From NCBI RefSeq assembly GCF_018449725.1, contig NZ_JAAVVC010000014.1, positions 1-64,000 of the forward strand: a stretch of DNA of 64,000 nt, written 5' to 3'. The position numbers were made by a program, and so were the translations under genes. How positions within the stretch are numbered: position 1 is the first letter of the stretch; every line of letters starts with the position of its first letter. Below are positions 35,501 through 43,795 of this stretch, in pieces. Source of the DNA: Pseudomonas sp. dw_612 (GTDB taxonomy: Bacteria > Pseudomonadota > Gammaproteobacteria > Pseudomonadales > Pseudomonadaceae). A model generated the notes under the pieces. That model searched no databases. It was not told the origin of the DNA and saw nothing but the letters and a program-made list of their open reading frames with translations.

Positions 35501-35523
35501 ATTGTTATCCAAAAGATAACAAT
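35501..35523. promoter_or_regulatory. LysR-type operator upstream of the SDR/oxidoreductase pair
   Basis: ATTGTTATC-CAAAA-GATAACAAT is a perfect 9-bp inverted repeat that contains the LysR T-N11-A pattern. It lies just past the lysR stop and 95 bases before the SDR start. Confidence 0.7.
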
Positions 35524-35526
35524 CGA

Positions 35527-36429
35527 TCAGGCGAGACCTTGGTGCTGAAGCAGTTCACTCAGCCAATCGATGAACACCCTCACCTTGGGCGCCAGATAGC
35601 GTTTGTTGGGGTACAGCACCGAAATCGGTTTCGGCAACGCCTGCAATTGCGGCAGCACCGCCACCAACTCGCCGCTGTCCAGAAACGGCTGCAAGGACAA
35701 CTGCAAGCCATGCACCAGACCCAGCCCCGCCAGCCCGCAGGCGAGAAAGGCCTCGGAGTCGTTGACTTGAATCCCGCTTTTCAAACGGATGAGCACCGTT
35801 TCGCCGTCAATCACAAACTGCCAGTCCATGATTTTTCGCGTGGGCCCGGAAAAGTAATTCACCGCCAGATGCCGGTTCAGGTCCGAGAGCTGGGTGGGTG
35901 TTCCTTCACGGGCCAGATAGGCCGGCGACGCACAGGTCAGCATCGGCACGGCGCCGATGCGTCGGGCAATGCTGCTGGAGTCCGACAGCTCGCCCAGGCG
36001 CACCACGCAGTCGATGCCTTCATTGATCATGTCGACTGCTTGATCACCGCAGCCGACCACCAGTTCGATGTCCGGGTAACGGGCACGAAAGGCCGGCAGC
36101 GCCGGGATGATCACTGCTTTGGCCAGTGTGACCGGCAAGTCCAGGCGCAGTTTTCCCTTCGGGCTTTCGGCGTCATGGGAAAACGTGGCCAGGGTCGAGG
36201 CGACGTCGCCGAGGATTTTCGAGCACTGTTCATAGAAGCGCTCGCCTTCGGCGGTCATGCTGATTTTGCGCGTGGTGCGGTTGAGCAGACGGACTTCGAG
36301 GGTCTTTTCCAGTTGCTGGATGGCTTTGGTAATGGCGGGTCGATGCAGTTGCAGGGCGTCGGCGGCATTTTTGAAACTGCCGGTGTCGACCACTTGGGTG
36401 TAAATCTGCATGGCCTGGAACATGTCCAT
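35527..36429 (-). CDS. LysR family transcriptional regulator
   Basis: A 300-residue LTTR. The N-terminal winged helix covers residues 1-60 (VVDTGSFKNAADALQLHRPAITKAIQQLE), with the CrgA-like RLLNRTTRK segment; the effector domain runs from about 90 to 295. It lies co-directionally upstream of the SDR and MDR genes, with a palindromic operator between them. This is a less usual arrangement than divergent transcription and suggests it controls the downstream pair. A second ATG at codon 3 is possible. Confidence 0.87.
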   Translation of the reverse strand: MDMFQAMQIYTQVVDTGSFKNAADALQLHRPAITKAIQQLEKTLEVRLLNRTTRKISMTAEGERFYEQCSKILGDVASTLATFSHDAESPKGKLRLDLPVTLAKAVIIPALPAFRARYPDIELVVGCGDQAVDMINEGIDCVVRLGELSDSSSIARRIGAVPMLTCASPAYLAREGTPTQLSDLNRHLAVNYFSGPTRKIMDWQFVIDGETVLIRLKSGIQVNDSEAFLACGLAGLGLVHGLQLSLQPFLDSGELVAVLPQLQALPKPISVLYPNKRYLAPKVRVFIDWLSELLQHQGLA

Positions 36430-36519
36430 ATACGTCGGTCTTCACTGGGAAAAGCCCAGAGGATAACGGCAAACCGAGGGCAGCAGGAGTGTAGGAGGAG
36501 GGTAAACGCCAGAAAGCAC

Positions 36520-36543
36520 AAAGGGGAGCCGAAGCTCCCCTTT
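36520..36543 (-). terminator. crcY terminator
   Basis: GGGGAGC-TTCG-GCTCCCC stem with UUCG loop, followed by TTT on the minus strand. Confidence 0.85.
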
Positions 36544-36896
36544 AATTTGTCGTTGCGCGTGCTCTTTTTTTATTATTGAGGGGCGGTCTGTTGTTGTTTT
36601 TGGCAACCGTGGCCCTTTACCGCTGTTTTTGTCGATCCCCATCCGGGATCAAGAGCAAACGTATTTTTTTGAGCGCTGATCTACTTTTTCGCCAAGCGAT
36701 CCAACCAGTTCGGGAGCTACCTGAAGGTAGTTTTATTGTTCTCTGCCCGGTTGCGGGTTACTCCGAAAAGCACCCTGAAAAGCACACCTTCTCCAAAAAA
36801 ATCTGTTAGCTGCGTCTCTGCCGTGTTGTTTTTGTTATGTCAGAGTCGTTACGTCTTATTTTTATTAGGTTTGCCGCTTTTTTTGTTCTTGTTATG
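36520..36896 (-). ncRNA. crcY: CrcY, CrcZ-family small RNA that sequesters Hfq/Crc
   Basis: A 377-nt minus-strand RNA between a LysR gene and liuE (mvaB). It has six CA-rich AAnAAnAA motifs, for example AACAAGAACAA (36893-36883), AATAAAAATAAG (36866-36855), AACAAAAACAAC (36836-36825), AACAATAAAAC (36740-36730), AAAAACAACAACAG (36601-36588) and AATAATAAAAAAAG (36577-36564). It ends in GGGGAGC-TTCG-GCTCCCC followed by TTT, like CrcZ. Six motifs and size match CrcY of P. putida, which is recalled to lie next to mvaB. By binding Hfq and Crc it relieves catabolite repression. Plus-strand open frames in this region are not genes. Confidence 0.9.
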
Positions 36897-36905
36897 CAAT
36901 AGAGA

Positions 36906-36923
36906 TAGCAGGAGCCGTGCCAA
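36906..36923 (-). promoter_or_regulatory. Sigma-54 promoter of crcY
   Basis: Minus strand TTGGCACGGCTCCTGCTA: the -24 GG and -12 GC are 12 bases apart as required, giving a start at 36896. CbrB-dependent sigma-54 transcription is known for CrcZ and CrcY. CbrB sites would be expected in 36924-37064. Confidence 0.88.
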
Positions 36924-37064
36924 GTTTTTAAAAGTCTTATAAATCAATAAGTTGAGTTTTTGTAAGGTTTTTCTCTCAGGGAAACCCCGACAATTTGTTT
37001 CCGTGTTACTCGCTTATCCCCCACATTTTTTACGCAGCGGTAACACCTGGACACATCCGCGCCC

Positions 37065-37964
37065 TCACTGGGCGCTGCGAGCCTTGGCCACGCGCGAACC
37101 GGTCGGGCGGCCCAGTACGGTGCAAATCTGTTGGCCCGCGAGAATCAAGGCGTCCAGGTCGATACCGGTCTCGATCCCCAGGCCATTGAGCAGGTACACC
37201 ACGTCTTCGGTGGCGACGTTACCGCTGGCGCCCTTGGCGTAGGGGCAGCCGCCGAGGCCGGCGATAGAGCTGTCGAACACCGCGATGCCTTCGAGCAGAC
37301 TGGCGTAGATGTTGGCCATGGCCTGGCCGTAGGTGTCGTGGAAGTGCCCGGCCAGTTTGTCGCGCGGTACGTCCGCCGAGACCACTTCGAACATCCGGCG
37401 AGTCGCGCCGGCAGTACCGGTGCCGATGGTGTCACCGAGGGAGACTTCGTAGCAGCCCATCGCATACAACTCGCGGGCGACCAGGGCCACTTTTTCCGGC
37501 GCGACGTGACCTTCATAAGGGCAGCCCAGCACACAGGACACGTAACCGCGCACGCTCACGCCATGCTGTTTGGCTGCGTCCATGATTGGCACGAAGCGCG
37601 CCAGGCTTTCGCTGATCGAGCAGTTGATATTGCGCTGGGAAAACGCTTCGGATGCCGCCGCGAACACCGCGACTTCCTTGACCCCGGCGGCGATCGCGTC
37701 TTCAAACCCGCGCAGGTTCGGCGCCAGTGCCCCGTAGGTCACACCGGGTTTGCGCTGGATCTGCGCGAAGACCTCGGCGGAACCGGCCATTTGCGGCACC
37801 CACTTGGGCGACACGAAACTGCCGACTTCTATATAGCCCAGGCCGGCGGCGCTCAAGGCGTCGACCAGTCGCACCTTGTCCGCGACGCTGATGGGCTGGG
37901 CTTCGTTTTGCAGACCGTCGCGGGGGCCGACTTCGATCAGGCGTACGTGGGTGGGGAGGGACAT
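37065..37964 (-). CDS. liuE: Hydroxymethylglutaryl-CoA lyase
   Basis: A 299-residue lyase that cleaves HMG-CoA to acetyl-CoA and acetoacetate, the last step of leucine degradation (also called mvaB). Motifs are VGPRDGLQNE at the N-terminus, DTIGTGTAG, HFHDTYGQAMAN and the C-terminal GLGGCPYAKGASGNVATEDV loop with the catalytic cysteine. It is separated from liuABCD by about 5.5 kb of other genes, and is followed by crcY. Confidence 0.94.
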   Translation of the reverse strand: MSLPTHVRLIEVGPRDGLQNEAQPISVADKVRLVDALSAAGLGYIEVGSFVSPKWVPQMAGSAEVFAQIQRKPGVTYGALAPNLRGFEDAIAAGVKEVAVFAAASEAFSQRNINCSISESLARFVPIMDAAKQHGVSVRGYVSCVLGCPYEGHVAPEKVALVARELYAMGCYEVSLGDTIGTGTAGATRRMFEVVSADVPRDKLAGHFHDTYGQAMANIYASLLEGIAVFDSSIAGLGGCPYAKGASGNVATEDVVYLLNGLGIETGIDLDALILAGQQICTVLGRPTGSRVAKARSAQ

Positions 37965-37996
37965 GGCAAAGAACCTTCTGAAATGTTCCGAGAACC

Positions 37997-38088
37997 CTGT
38001 GGGAGCGGGCTTGCTCGCGAAGGCGGTCTATCAGCCAACATCAATGTTGAATGTGAAACCGCTTTCGCGAGCAAGCCCGCTCCCACAG
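37997..38088. repeat. REPIN
   Basis: Inverted REP pair between liuE and liuR, which are otherwise co-directional. Confidence 0.92.
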
Positions 38089-38102
38089 GGGATCGTCGTT
38101 GG

Positions 38103-38504
38103 TTATTGAATGGCTTCCTGACTCTTGATCGTCTGCTCCAACGCCTGGGTGCAGCGCTCCTGCGCCGTATCCAGTTCCAGCTTCATCTGCTCGATATCCA
38201 GCATCTGTTGCTCAAGCTGCTCGCGACGCTCGGCAATCTTGGTCAGCATGGTTTGCAGTTGTTTCTGATTGCCGCCGGTGGGGTCGTAGAGTTCGATCAG
38301 CTCGCGGCATTCGGCCAGAGAAAAACCGATGCGCTTGCCTCGCAGGATCAGCTTCAGGCTGACCTTGTCCCGGGGCGAATAAATGCGTTCCTGGCCTCGG
38401 CGCTCGGGGCTGAGCAGGCCTTGCTCTTCATAAAAGCGAATGGCCCGGGTGGTGATGTCGAGTTCGCGGGCGAGGTCGGAAATGCTGTAGGTCTGGCTGC
38501 TCAT
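38103..38504 (-). CDS. liuR: MerR-family regulator LiuR
   Basis: A 133-residue MerR regulator. Helix-turn-helix SISDLARELDITTRAIRFYEEQGLL (positions about 7-31), then RLRG-like KLILRGKRIGFSLAECRELI and a long coiled-coil dimerisation helix from about residue 75. Its length and position next to liuE fit LiuR, regulator of branched-chain amino acid degradation. The same palindrome as upstream of liuA lies 43 bases before its start. Confidence 0.88.
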   Translation of the reverse strand: MSSQTYSISDLARELDITTRAIRFYEEQGLLSPERRGQERIYSPRDKVSLKLILRGKRIGFSLAECRELIELYDPTGGNQKQLQTMLTKIAERREQLEQQMLDIEQMKLELDTAQERCTQALEQTIKSQEAIQ

Positions 38505-38546
38505 GGGCGCGCTCGAAGAAGGTCATGGCGCTAAGCTAATGGCAGG

Positions 38547-38562
38547 TTGACGTTTACGTCAA
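38547..38562. promoter_or_regulatory. LiuR-type operator upstream of liuR
   Basis: TTGACGTTTACGTCAA, an almost perfect palindrome with the ACGTTWACGT core of the two liuA sites, suggesting autoregulation. Confidence 0.8.
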
Positions 38563-38592
38563 GGGGCAGGGGTGTCGGTGTCCTTACCGGCC

Positions 38593-38680
38593 TCTTCGCG
38601 GGCAAGCCTCGCTCCTACAGGTTGTGTGGTAATTCCGTGAACGACACTAAACCTGTAGGAGCGAGGCTTGCCCGCGAAGA
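38593..38680. repeat. Inverted repeat of the CTTCGCGGGCAAGCCTCGCTCCTACAGG family
   Basis: Inverted arms with CTGTAGGAGCGAGGCTTGCC; a different REP class from the GTGGGAGCGGGC elements. Confidence 0.88.
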
Positions 38681-38701
38681 ACGATAACGCGGTACAACGT
38701 C

Positions 38702-39631
38702 CTACGCCTTATCGAGCTTCTTCTCATGCGCCGTCACCTGCTGGCACAACTCAATCATCTGCTCGCGCATCCAGCGGTTGGCCGGGTCCTGGTCGGTGCT
38801 TTCGTGCCAGTACAGGTGCGTCTCCACCGGCGGCACATCATTCACCGGCAGGTTGAACGCCTGCAGATCATGGCGACGGGCAAAACGCTCCGGCACGGTC
38901 ATGACCATGTCGGTCTGCTGCAACACCTGGGACGCCATCAAATAATGCTGGGAGCGCAGGGCGATCTTGCGCTGAATGCCCATTTTCCCGAGCGCCAGAT
39001 CGACATGCCCCAACCCACTGCGGCGGCTGGAAATATGAATGTGGGTCAGTGACAAGTAATCATCGAGGGTGAATTTCTCTTTGCCCGCCAACGGATGACC
39101 CTTGCGCATGGCGCACACGTAGCGGTCTTCCATCAACTTGACATGGCGCACTTGCGGGTCGGTGTTGAGCGGCGCGTCCACCGCGAAGTCGAGGCGACCG
39201 GCCGCCAGTTCCTTGGTGGTCTCGCGGCGCTTGGACAAGAAGCTTTCGATGATTACCGTCGGTGCGAGGCGGCGCAGGCGCTGGAACAGCGGTGGCAGGA
39301 TCACCGCTTCGGTGAGGTCGGTCATGCTGATGCGGTAGGTCTTGACCGCCTGCAACGGGTTGAAGATACGGCTTTCCTGCACCGACACCCGCAGCAGCGA
39401 CAGGGCGTTGCGCACCGGGCCGATGATGTTCTGGGCCATCGGCGTCGGCACCATGCCTTGGGCGGTGCGCACGAACAACGGGTCGTTGAAGGTCTCGCGC
39501 AGGCGGGCTAGAGCGTTCGAGACCGCAGGCTGGGTAATGCCGACAATCTGCCCGGCGCGGGTCAGGTTGGCTTCGGTGTAGATCGCGTCGAAGACGATGA
39601 AAAGGTTGAGGTCGACCTTGCTCAGATTCAT
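38702..39631 (-). CDS. LysR family transcriptional regulator (NodD/LeuO-like)
   Basis: A 309-residue LTTR starting MNLSKVDLNLFIVFDAIYTE, the subtype shared by LeuO, NodD and SyrM. Winged helix at 9-68 (ANLTRAGQIVGITQPAVSNALARL). Effector domain from about residue 90. It is divergent from an acyl-CoA dehydrogenase over 153 bases, with a palindromic site in between. Target inferred from this arrangement only. Confidence 0.87.
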   Translation of the reverse strand: MNLSKVDLNLFIVFDAIYTEANLTRAGQIVGITQPAVSNALARLRETFNDPLFVRTAQGMVPTPMAQNIIGPVRNALSLLRVSVQESRIFNPLQAVKTYRISMTDLTEAVILPPLFQRLRRLAPTVIIESFLSKRRETTKELAAGRLDFAVDAPLNTDPQVRHVKLMEDRYVCAMRKGHPLAGKEKFTLDDYLSLTHIHISSRRSGLGHVDLALGKMGIQRKIALRSQHYLMASQVLQQTDMVMTVPERFARRHDLQAFNLPVNDVPPVETHLYWHESTDQDPANRWMREQMIELCQQVTAHEKKLDKA

Positions 39632-39660
39632 TGCGCTGCACTCTTATTGTTGGGCTCTCA

Positions 39661-39684
39661 ATCACCCGATCATATATCGGTGAT
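39661..39684. promoter_or_regulatory. Palindromic LysR-type site in divergent region
   Basis: ATCACC and GGTGAT arms around CGATCATATATC, the kind of interrupted palindrome used by LTTRs, between the lysR gene and the acyl-CoA dehydrogenase. Confidence 0.55.
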
Positions 39685-39784
39685 GAATGTTAATACACGC
39701 CGAGAATAGGCTAGGTAAATTATCAACGCTGTTCTAGCATCGATTGCATGCCCTGAACAACCTCCCAAAAGAAGGTAGCTGCCC

Positions 39785-41014
39785 ATGGATTTCGCTTATT
39801 CGCCGAAGGTGCAAGAACTGCGTGAGCGCGTGACCGCGTTCATGGACACCTACGTTTATCCCGCTGAAGCCGTGTTCGAGCGTCAGGTCGCCGAAGGCGA
39901 TCGCTGGCAGCCGACGGAGATCATGGAAGAACTCAAACTCAAGGCCAAGGCTGAAGGGTTGTGGAATTTGTTTCTGCCTGAGTCCGAACTCGGTGCCGGC
40001 CTGACCAACCTCGAATACGCGCCCCTGGCCGAAATCATGGGCCGCTCGCTGCTGGGGCCGGAGCCGTTCAACTGCTCGGCGCCAGACACCGGCAACATGG
40101 AAGTGCTGGTGCGTTACGCCACCGAAGAACAGAAGCAGCGTTACCTCGAACCGCTGTTGCGCGGCGAGATCCGCTCGGCGTTTGCCATGACCGAGCCGGA
40201 CGTGGCCTCGTCCGACGCCACCAACATGGCCGCCCGCGCCGTGCGCGATGGCGACGAGTGGGTGATCAACGGCAAGAAATGGTGGACCTCCGGCGCGTGC
40301 GACCCGCGCTGCAAGATCCTGATCTTCATGGGCCTGAGCGATCCCGATGCGCCGCGCCATGCCCAGCACTCGATGATTCTGGTACCGGTGGATACCCCAG
40401 GCGTAAAAATCGTGCGTCCGCTGCCAGTATTCGGTTACGACGACGCACCCCACGGCCACGCCGAAGTGCTGTTTGAAAACGTCCGGGTGCCGTACGAAAA
40501 CGTCCTGTTGGGCGAAGGACGCGGCTTCGAAATCGCCCAGGGTCGCTTAGGCCCAGGCCGGATTCACCACTGCATGCGCTCGATCGGCATGGCCGAGCGC
40601 GCCCTGGAACTGATGTGCAAACGGGCGGTGAGCCGTACCGCGTTCGGCAAACCGTTGGCGCGACTGGGCGGCAACATCGACAAGATTGCCGACTCACGGA
40701 TGGAAATCGACATGGCGCGGCTGCTGACGTTGAAAGCCGCCTACATGATGGACACCGTGGGTAACAAAATTGCCAAGAGCGAAATCGCCCAGATCAAGGT
40801 CGTCGCACCGAATGTGGCCTTGCGCGTGATTGACCGGGCGATCCAGATCCATGGCGGGGCCGGGGTGTCCAACGATTTTCCGCTGGCTTACATGTACGCC
40901 ATGCAACGCACTCTGCGCCTGGCCGACGGCCCGGACGAAGTGCACCGCGCGGCGATCGGCAAGTTCGAGATCGGCAAATATGTGCCGAAAGAGATGATGC
41001 GTAGCAGTCATTAA
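39785..41014 (+). CDS. Acyl-CoA dehydrogenase
   Basis: A 409-residue FAD-dependent acyl-CoA dehydrogenase. FAD/substrate loop AMTEPDVASSDATNM at about residues 133-147, KWWTSGACDPRCK, and QIHGGAGVSNDFPLAYMYA near the C-terminus. Its plan resembles the ACAD10/11-like branch, which is longer than short-chain enzymes such as LiuA. Probably controlled by the divergent LysR regulator. Chain-length specificity cannot be read. Confidence 0.9.
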   Translation: MDFAYSPKVQELRERVTAFMDTYVYPAEAVFERQVAEGDRWQPTEIMEELKLKAKAEGLWNLFLPESELGAGLTNLEYAPLAEIMGRSLLGPEPFNCSAPDTGNMEVLVRYATEEQKQRYLEPLLRGEIRSAFAMTEPDVASSDATNMAARAVRDGDEWVINGKKWWTSGACDPRCKILIFMGLSDPDAPRHAQHSMILVPVDTPGVKIVRPLPVFGYDDAPHGHAEVLFENVRVPYENVLLGEGRGFEIAQGRLGPGRIHHCMRSIGMAERALELMCKRAVSRTAFGKPLARLGGNIDKIADSRMEIDMARLLTLKAAYMMDTVGNKIAKSEIAQIKVVAPNVALRVIDRAIQIHGGAGVSNDFPLAYMYAMQRTLRLADGPDEVHRAAIGKFEIGKYVPKEMMRSSH

Positions 41015-41030
41015 GACCGCGTCGCCTGCA

Positions 41031-41095
41031 ATCGCGAGCAAGCTCGCTCCCACAGTTGGAATGCGTTCCCCTGTGGGAGCGAGCTTGCTCGCGAT
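41031..41095. repeat. REP pair, closely spaced
   Basis: ATCGCGAGCAAGCTCGCTCCCACAG, 17 bases, then its reverse complement. The arms face the opposite way from the other REPINs, so it is a compact form. Confidence 0.88.
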
Positions 41096-41128
41096 GGCGT
41101 CCGCCCACTCGATACAGAAACATCAGAA

Positions 41129-42469
41129 TCAGTACACCCAAACCTCAACCCGCCGATTTTTGATCCGCCCCTCATCCGCACTGTTCGCCGCCACCGGCAT
41201 CTCGGCGCCAAAGCCGCGAATCTCGCGAAACACCACGCCGCTTTTCACCAGTTCCCGCCGGACCGCCATCGCCCGTAGTTTCGACAGCAAGTCGGCCCGC
41301 GCCGGATCGCTCTTGGCATCGCCGAATCCCACCAGCGTCACCTCACGGTTGGTCTTGTCGTGCTGCTTTATATAGTCGAGCACTCGGGACAGGTCCTGCC
41401 GGGCTTTGTTATCCAGGCTCGCACTGCCTTCTTCGAAACGAAAATTCACCGTCAACCGCTGGGCATGTCGACTCAGGGCCTGATAGCCCTCGGGCATCAG
41501 CGCATTCGGGGTGACTGCCATCGCCTGCACGGTCTGGGCGATAAAACCGTTGGCCGCGACAATCGCCTGGCCTTTGTTGCTTTGCGCGAATGCGACCAGC
41601 GCCTCGGCCCAGGGATTTTTCCCATTGGGCGGCAGGTAAAAGAACAAACGCCGGGACAGCGGATAGTCCTCGGTCGCAATCAAACTGTTGAGTGGCAACA
41701 TCGCCTGGGATTGCCCGTCGACAATCGCCACGGCTTTGGCCTGGCGCACGTAGGGCAGGCCGATGAAACCGATGCCTTGCGGGTCCAGGGCAACCGCGTC
41801 GGACAATTGCTCGCTGGATTCGAAACGTTTCGCCGCGCTATTCAGAGTTTTCCCACGCCGACTGAGGACCAATTCCTTGAACGTGTCGTAGGTGCCCGAT
41901 TGATCATCCCGCGCATACAGATGAATCGTCCCACCGATACCGCCGAGTTCTTCCCACGTGCTGGCCTCGCCGCTGAAGATCCGCGCCAGTTGTTCGGTGT
42001 TGAGCTGATTCAGTGGATTTTGCGGGTTAAGGATGATCGCCAGGCCATCGATGGCGATGACTTGTTCGGCATTGGGGCTTTTCAGATCGCCGAGGGATTT
42101 GAGGTCCGCCAGTTCGCTGTCCTTGATCGGGCGCGACGAGGCGGCGAGATCGGCGCTGGCATTTTTCAGTGCGGTAAAACCGGTGCTGGAACCGTGGGCC
42201 GCAACGTCAACCACCACCCGCCGACCTTGGGCGGTTTGCCCGACGATCCGTTGTTCGTTGGCTTTGTCCGGGGTTTCGCTGTGGACCTTGAGCAGGCCTT
42301 GCTCCTGCATCAGCCCTTGGACCAATGCCGGGCCAAGGTCCGCACCAATGGTGTTGGAGCCCTGGATGCGCAGGACCGGGCCGTGTTCGGGCGTCGGCAA
42401 ATCGCTGGCGGTGGCCGTTAACGGCAGGCTGAGACACACCATTAACAGGAACAATACGCGCAGCGTCAT
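41129..42469 (-). CDS. Phosphate-binding-protein-like/OmpA fusion protein
   Basis: A 446-residue exported protein. The signal peptide ends near ATASD (residue 22). The middle (about 30-310) resembles PstS-type periplasmic phosphate-binding proteins (RIQGSNTIGADLGPAL, ARDDQSGTYDTFKELV), and the last about 110 residues are an OmpA-like peptidoglycan-binding domain (LTVNFRFEEGSASLD, VTLVGFGDAKSD, NRRVEVWVY). The ATG at 42469 gives a proper signal peptide. Such fusions could tether a binding protein to the cell wall. There is no adjacent transporter; ligand unknown. Confidence 0.87.
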   Translation of the reverse strand: MTLRVLFLLMVCLSLPLTATASDLPTPEHGPVLRIQGSNTIGADLGPALVQGLMQEQGLLKVHSETPDKANEQRIVGQTAQGRRVVVDVAAHGSSTGFTALKNASADLAASSRPIKDSELADLKSLGDLKSPNAEQVIAIDGLAIILNPQNPLNQLNTEQLARIFSGEASTWEELGGIGGTIHLYARDDQSGTYDTFKELVLSRRGKTLNSAAKRFESSEQLSDAVALDPQGIGFIGLPYVRQAKAVAIVDGQSQAMLPLNSLIATEDYPLSRRLFFYLPPNGKNPWAEALVAFAQSNKGQAIVAANGFIAQTVQAMAVTPNALMPEGYQALSRHAQRLTVNFRFEEGSASLDNKARQDLSRVLDYIKQHDKTNREVTLVGFGDAKSDPARADLLSKLRAMAVRRELVKSGVVFREIRGFGAEMPVAANSADEGRIKNRRVEVWVY

Positions 42470-42545
42470 GCCGGCACCTTGATAAGCCAAAGGAAGTGCC
42501 GGGAGAATAAGTCAGTAAGGTTTCCGAAAGATGACAGCTTTCCAA

Positions 42546-42636
42546 ATGTGGGAGCGGGCTTGCTCGCGAAGGCGGAGCGTCAGTCAATATAGGTGTCGAC
42601 TGACACTCCGCCTTCGCGAGCAAGCCCGCTCCCACA
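42546..42636. repeat. REPIN
   Basis: Inverted REP pair between the PstS/OmpA gene and xthA. Confidence 0.92.
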
Positions 42637-42661
42637 GTGGATTTGTGTAGAACCTGGGATA

Positions 42662-43474
42662 TCAGCTCAATTCAAGCCAGATCGGCGCATGATCCGATGG
42701 TTTTTCCATCGCGCGCAAATCGTAATCGACCCCGGCATCCTTCACCCGTGGCAGCAAACCGTGGGACGCCATGATCACGTCGATCCGCAGCCCCCGCTTC
42801 GGTTCGTCTTCAAAGCCACGGCTGCGGTAGTCGAACCAGCTGAAACGGTCGGCCACGTCCGGGTTCAGGTGGCGGAAGCTGTCCACCAGGCCCCAGTTCT
42901 TCAGGCGCGCCATCCACTCGCGTTCTTCCGGCAGGAAGCTGCATTTGCCGGTTTTCAGCCAGCGTTTCATGTTGTCCGGGCCGATGCCGATGTCGCAGTC
43001 CTCCGGGGAAATGTTCACGTCGCCCATGACCACCACCGGCTGTTCGTTGCTGAACTGGCTTTCCAGCAAGTGCTGCAAATCGTTGTAGAAACGTTGCTTG
43101 GCCGGGAATTTGGTCGGGTGGTCGCGGCTTTCGCCCTGTGGGAAATAGCCGTTCATGATCGTCACCGGCACGCCGTTGGCGTCGGCGAAGGTGCCCCAGA
43201 TGAAGCGGCGCTGGGCGTCTTCTTCATCGGTCACGAAGCCTTTGTGCAGGGCCAGCGGTTCCTGGCGCGACAGAATGGCGACGCCGTAATGGCCTTTCTG
43301 GCCGTGGAAATACACGTGATAACCCAGCGCCTGAACCTCGGCCAGCGGGAACTGGTCGTCGTGGACCTTGGTTTCCTGCAGGCCGATGACGTCCGGTTGA
43401 TGCTTTTCAATCAGCGCCGCCAGCTGATGCGGGCGAGCGCGCAGCCCGTTGATGTTGAAGGAGACGATCTTCAT
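42662..43474 (-). CDS. xthA: Exodeoxyribonuclease III
   Basis: A 270-residue apurinic/apyrimidinic endonuclease and 3'-exonuclease in base excision repair. Catalytic motifs: FNINGLRAR (Asn7), LQETKV (Glu34), NGYFPQG, VMGDVNISP (Asp/Asn), RIDVIMAS and SDHAPI (His near C-terminus). The ATG at 43474 is MKIVSFNING as in E. coli XthA; the longer frame is unnecessary. Confidence 0.94.
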   Translation of the reverse strand: MKIVSFNINGLRARPHQLAALIEKHQPDVIGLQETKVHDDQFPLAEVQALGYHVYFHGQKGHYGVAILSRQEPLALHKGFVTDEEDAQRRFIWGTFADANGVPVTIMNGYFPQGESRDHPTKFPAKQRFYNDLQHLLESQFSNEQPVVVMGDVNISPEDCDIGIGPDNMKRWLKTGKCSFLPEEREWMARLKNWGLVDSFRHLNPDVADRFSWFDYRSRGFEDEPKRGLRIDVIMASHGLLPRVKDAGVDYDLRAMEKPSDHAPIWLELS

Positions 43475-43587
43475 GGTCGGCAGTCCTGGCAAAAGGGCGA
43501 TGCTAGCTGACATGTAGGAATGGGGCCAGTGTTGGGGTGAGGGGATTCGCATTTGGTGGTAGGAGATATGTTGTCAGGAAGGGCCCC

Positions 43588-43682
43588 TTCGCGAGCAAGC
43601 CCGCTCCCACACTAGATCGTGGTAGCGACGCCGAATTTCTTCAGTCTGGTCTATACCTTGTGGGAGCGGGCTTGCTCGCGAA
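43588..43682. repeat. REP pair, inward variable spacing
   Basis: CTTCGCGAGCAAGCCCGCTCCCACA, then GTGGGAGCGGGCTTGCTCGCGAAGG after 43 bases, upstream of the acetyltransferase. Confidence 0.88.
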
Positions 43683-43795
43683 GGCGGCTTGAGTCGCAAC
43701 ACTGATTCGGATCAGCAAGGAACTGTGCCAGCGCTATAGGCTCGTAACCAGAAGAGCGCCGTCATTTGAACGGTGCCCCGGGGAGATCTACCGTT

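Noticed and set aside
36576..36942. Short plus-strand frames of 77 and 68 residues
   Set aside because: They lie inside the CrcY sRNA, have no ribosome site, and the region is explained by CA motifs, a sigma-54 promoter and a terminator on the other strand.
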